A model generated the notes under the pieces. That model had not been told where the DNA came from. It saw only the letters and a list, made by a program, of their open reading frames with translations, and did not search any database. Of a DNA stretch of 7,457 nt, positions 6,003 through 7,457 are shown in pieces. A program made the position numbers and the translations under genes. The stretch is taken from positions 1-7,457 of the forward strand of contig JAITCK010000032.1 of NCBI GenBank assembly GCA_031283115.1, read 5' to 3'. This DNA comes from Cellulomonadaceae bacterium (GTDB taxonomy: Bacteria > Actinomycetota > Actinomycetes > Actinomycetales > Cellulomonadaceae). Every line of letters begins with the position of its first letter. Positions within the stretch are counted from its first letter, which is position 1.

Positions 6003-6557
6003 CTAAATGTCGATGGTGGACGGCGCTGGCTGCGGGGGCGCGGCGATGACGGGTGTGGGGTAGGCGGTGGCTGGCTGTAGGGCGGCGATGACGGCTTCCG
6101 CAACAGCAGCAGGAACCAGGTCACTGATGTCGCCGCCATGCCGGGCCACGTCTTTGACCAGTGACGACGCGATGTGAGCGGTGGCTGGTTCTGCGGGGAG
6201 AAACATGGTTTCCACGCCGGTCAGGTGGCGGTTCATCAGGGCCATCGGCAGTTCTGAATCATAATCGCCGCCACCGCGTAGGCCTTTGACGATGACGGTT
6301 GCGCCAGCGGTCTGGCAAAAGTTGACGAGCAGGCCAGGGACTACGTCGACGCGCACGTCCGCAGTGGCCGGGTTGGCGGCCACAGCCTGCCGGGCCAGGG
6401 AAAGGCGCTGGTCAAGGGCCAGCAAGCCAGATTTTCCCGGGTTTTTTGCGATGCCGACAACCACTTCATCGAAGATCGCTCGTGCCCGCGCAATGACGTC
6501 GAGGTGCCCCAGCGTGATCGGGTCGAAGGATCCCGGGCATACGGCGATAGTCGTCAC
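6003..6557 (-). CDS. coaD: Phosphopantetheine adenylyltransferase (PPAT)
   Basis: CoaD transfers AMP from ATP to 4'-phosphopantetheine, giving dephospho-CoA and pyrophosphate, the penultimate step of coenzyme A synthesis in the cytoplasm. The 184-residue protein shows the nucleotidyltransferase start PGSFDPITLGH (8-18), with the TxGH signature at 15-18. VKGLRGGGDYDSELPMALMN follows at 90-109, and the ATP-binding IASSLVKDVARHGGDIS at 129-145. Two variations stand out: GGG where most homologues have A-V-T/S/A after GLR, and IASS instead of ISSS. The catalytic residues are kept, so I expect an active enzyme. About 24 Pro/Ala-rich residues after 160 exceed the usual length near 160 and look like a disordered tail. 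The start is GTG at 6557, 48 bases after the rsmD stop, with only a weak AGG close to it. Confidence 0.96.
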   Translation of the reverse strand: MTTIAVCPGSFDPITLGHLDVIARARAIFDEVVVGIAKNPGKSGLLALDQRLSLARQAVAANPATADVRVDVVPGLLVNFCQTAGATVIVKGLRGGGDYDSELPMALMNRHLTGVETMFLPAEPATAHIASSLVKDVARHGGDISDLVPAAVAEAVIAALQPATAYPTPVIAAPPQPAPSTIDI

Positions 6558-6605
6558 ACGCCTACGGTAGCCCCGGCCACCTGCGAGATCGCGGAGGCAG
6601 CGCCG

Positions 6606-7232
6606 TCAGCCCGCGAGTTCAGAGGTCGATTCAGTGGTCGATTCAAGGGTCGAGGTAGCGTCCCGTGGTTCCAGGTAGACCACCCGCGTTTCTCCGTAGT
6701 CTTTGCGGGCGAACTCTTCCAGCCCGTCCGGCCAGGCACAGTTGGGGGTGCGGGTTGACCTTTCGACGACGACGACGGCATCGGCAGCCAGCAGCCCTGG
6801 AGCGGTGAGGGCAGCCAGAACGTCACCTAACGCCTCGTTGGTGACGTCGTAGGGCGGGTCGAGAAAAACCAGGTCAAACCCTTGCAGCCCTTGAGGCGCA
6901 GCTATCAGCCCGGCCACATACCGGCCTGCGTCGTCGGCCACAACGGTGACGCTGCCGCTAACCCCCAGGGCGGCGACGTTCTTGCGCATGACCTCGACAG
7001 CGTTGCGGGCCGCATCAACCAGCACGGCGGCAGACGCCCCGCGTGACAGGGCCTCCAAACCCAATGCCCCCGACCCGGCGTAGAGGTCGAGCACACGCCC
7101 ACCAGCGATAACGTCCAAGTGGTCGAGGCGAGAGAAGATGGCCTCGCGCACCCGGTCGCTGGTGGGACGGGTGCCCTTGGGCGGTACGGCAAGCGTGCGC
7201 CCGCCAGCACTACCGGCAATAATCCTAGTCAC
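6606..7232 (-). CDS. rsmD: 16S rRNA (guanine966-N2)-methyltransferase RsmD
   Basis: RsmD uses S-adenosylmethionine to methylate N2 of G966 (E. coli numbering) of 16S rRNA in the assembling 30S subunit. The 208-residue product begins TRIIAGSAGGRTLAVPP, then TRPTSDRVREAIF (21-33). SAM-binding motif I is VLDLYAGSGALGLE (47-60), and the catalytic DPPY motif is at 125-128. The usual C-terminal strand RKDYGETRVVYLEPR ends near residue 190. The last 18 residues are extra, made of three S-T-x-E units encoded by a 12-bp tandem repeat. The start is GTG at 7232, 9 bases after the recG stop, with no clear ribosome site, suggesting translational coupling. The recG-rsmD-coaD order is standard in Actinobacteria and supports the identification. 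Confidence 0.96.
   Translation of the reverse strand: MTRIIAGSAGGRTLAVPPKGTRPTSDRVREAIFSRLDHLDVIAGGRVLDLYAGSGALGLEALSRGASAAVLVDAARNAVEVMRKNVAALGVSGSVTVVADDAGRYVAGLIAAPQGLQGFDLVFLDPPYDVTNEALGDVLAALTAPGLLAADAVVVVERSTRTPNCAWPDGLEEFARKDYGETRVVYLEPRDATSTLESTTESTSELAG
6618..6653. repeat. Three 12-bp tandem repeats at the 3' end of rsmD
   Basis: TTCAGAGGTCGA (6618), TTCAGTGGTCGA (6630) and TTCAAGGGTCGA (6642) are adjacent on the + strand and differ only at their fifth to sixth bases. Read on the coding strand they give S-T-L-E, S-T-T-E and S-T-S-E, a polar acidic tail on RsmD. The unit length is a multiple of 3, so a copy-number change would keep the frame. Confidence 0.8.
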
Positions 7233-7241
7233 AGCAGCAGC

Positions 7242-7457
7242 CTATGCACGGGCGAGGAACTCCTGTCGAGTGTCAGTCAAAGTGTCGGCGATAGCGGCGG
7301 CAAGAAGAGGGTGGTCCCGCAGGTCAGGGTCGGCGGCGATCACCGCGACGGCCGCCTGCCGGGTTTCGGTGATGAGGTCGGCATCCTCGATGACCCGCAG
7401 CAGACGCAGGGAACTGGGACGCCCGCTCTGCGACGCCCCCAACACGTCCCCTTCAGA
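7242..7457 (-). CDS. recG: ATP-dependent DNA helicase RecG, C-terminal end (cut by window edge)
   Basis: Only the last 71 residues are present, with the frame open to the right edge. RecG is a double-stranded DNA translocase that remodels stalled replication forks and branched recombination intermediates. The fragment contains EGDVLGASQSGRPSSLRLL, a recognisable form of the conserved RecG C-terminal block that follows the helicase motifs. It then has a helical end rich in Ala/Asp, with DPDLRDHPLL, finishing EFLARA before TAG at 7244-7242. The helicase motifs themselves are off the window. Its position immediately before rsmD and coaD is the usual actinobacterial order. Confidence 0.88.
   Translation of the reverse strand, partial: SEGDVLGASQSGRPSSLRLLRVIEDADLITETRQAAVAVIAADPDLRDHPLLAAAIADTLTDTRQEFLARA

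Overview
The window is a stretch of chromosome from a high-GC Actinobacterium. This is inferred from the strong GC bias, frequent GTG starts, a SepIVA/DivIVA-like gene, and the actinobacterial order recG-rsmD-coaD-(sepIVA-like)-DUF177-rpmF-rnc. The residues look most like the Actinomycetales side of the phylum, but I cannot name a genus from sequence alone. There is no phage, insertion sequence, CRISPR array, tRNA or rRNA.

Layout. Positions 1-3400 (+ strand) hold cydD, whose 5' end lies outside the window, and cydC. The two are joined by a 4-base ATGA overlap and encode the two halves of the ABC exporter needed to assemble cytochrome bd oxidase. Positions 3401-3530 are a short convergent gap with a degenerate 13-bp tandem repeat. 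From 3531 to the right edge all conventional genes lie on the minus strand. In transcription order they are the recG 3' end, rsmD, coaD, a sepIVA-like coiled-coil gene, then (after a promoter-containing gap) DUF177/yceD, rpmF and rnc.

How the genes work together. The minus-strand block is mostly ribosome biogenesis: RsmD methylates 16S rRNA, DUF177 is linked to 23S rRNA/50S maturation, RpmF is ribosomal protein L32, and RNase III processes pre-rRNA. CoaD (coenzyme A synthesis), RecG (replication-fork repair) and the SepIVA-like protein (envelope growth) complete the usual neighbourhood. The cydDC pair is an unrelated respiratory module whose 3' end faces that of rnc; the mutM-smc genes that often follow rnc in Actinobacteria are not there.

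No large undescribed system is visible. The best candidate novelty is a 36-codon + strand reading frame at 5279-5389, between the sepIVA-like gene and DUF177. It encodes two tandem 12-residue CxxC modules whose DNA differences are mostly synonymous. Other oddities are a REP-like inverted repeat read through in the CydD linker, a 13-bp repeat that seems to copy the rnc stop region, a 12-bp tandem repeat giving RsmD an acidic S-T-x-E tail, and unusual ABC signature residues in CydD and CydC.
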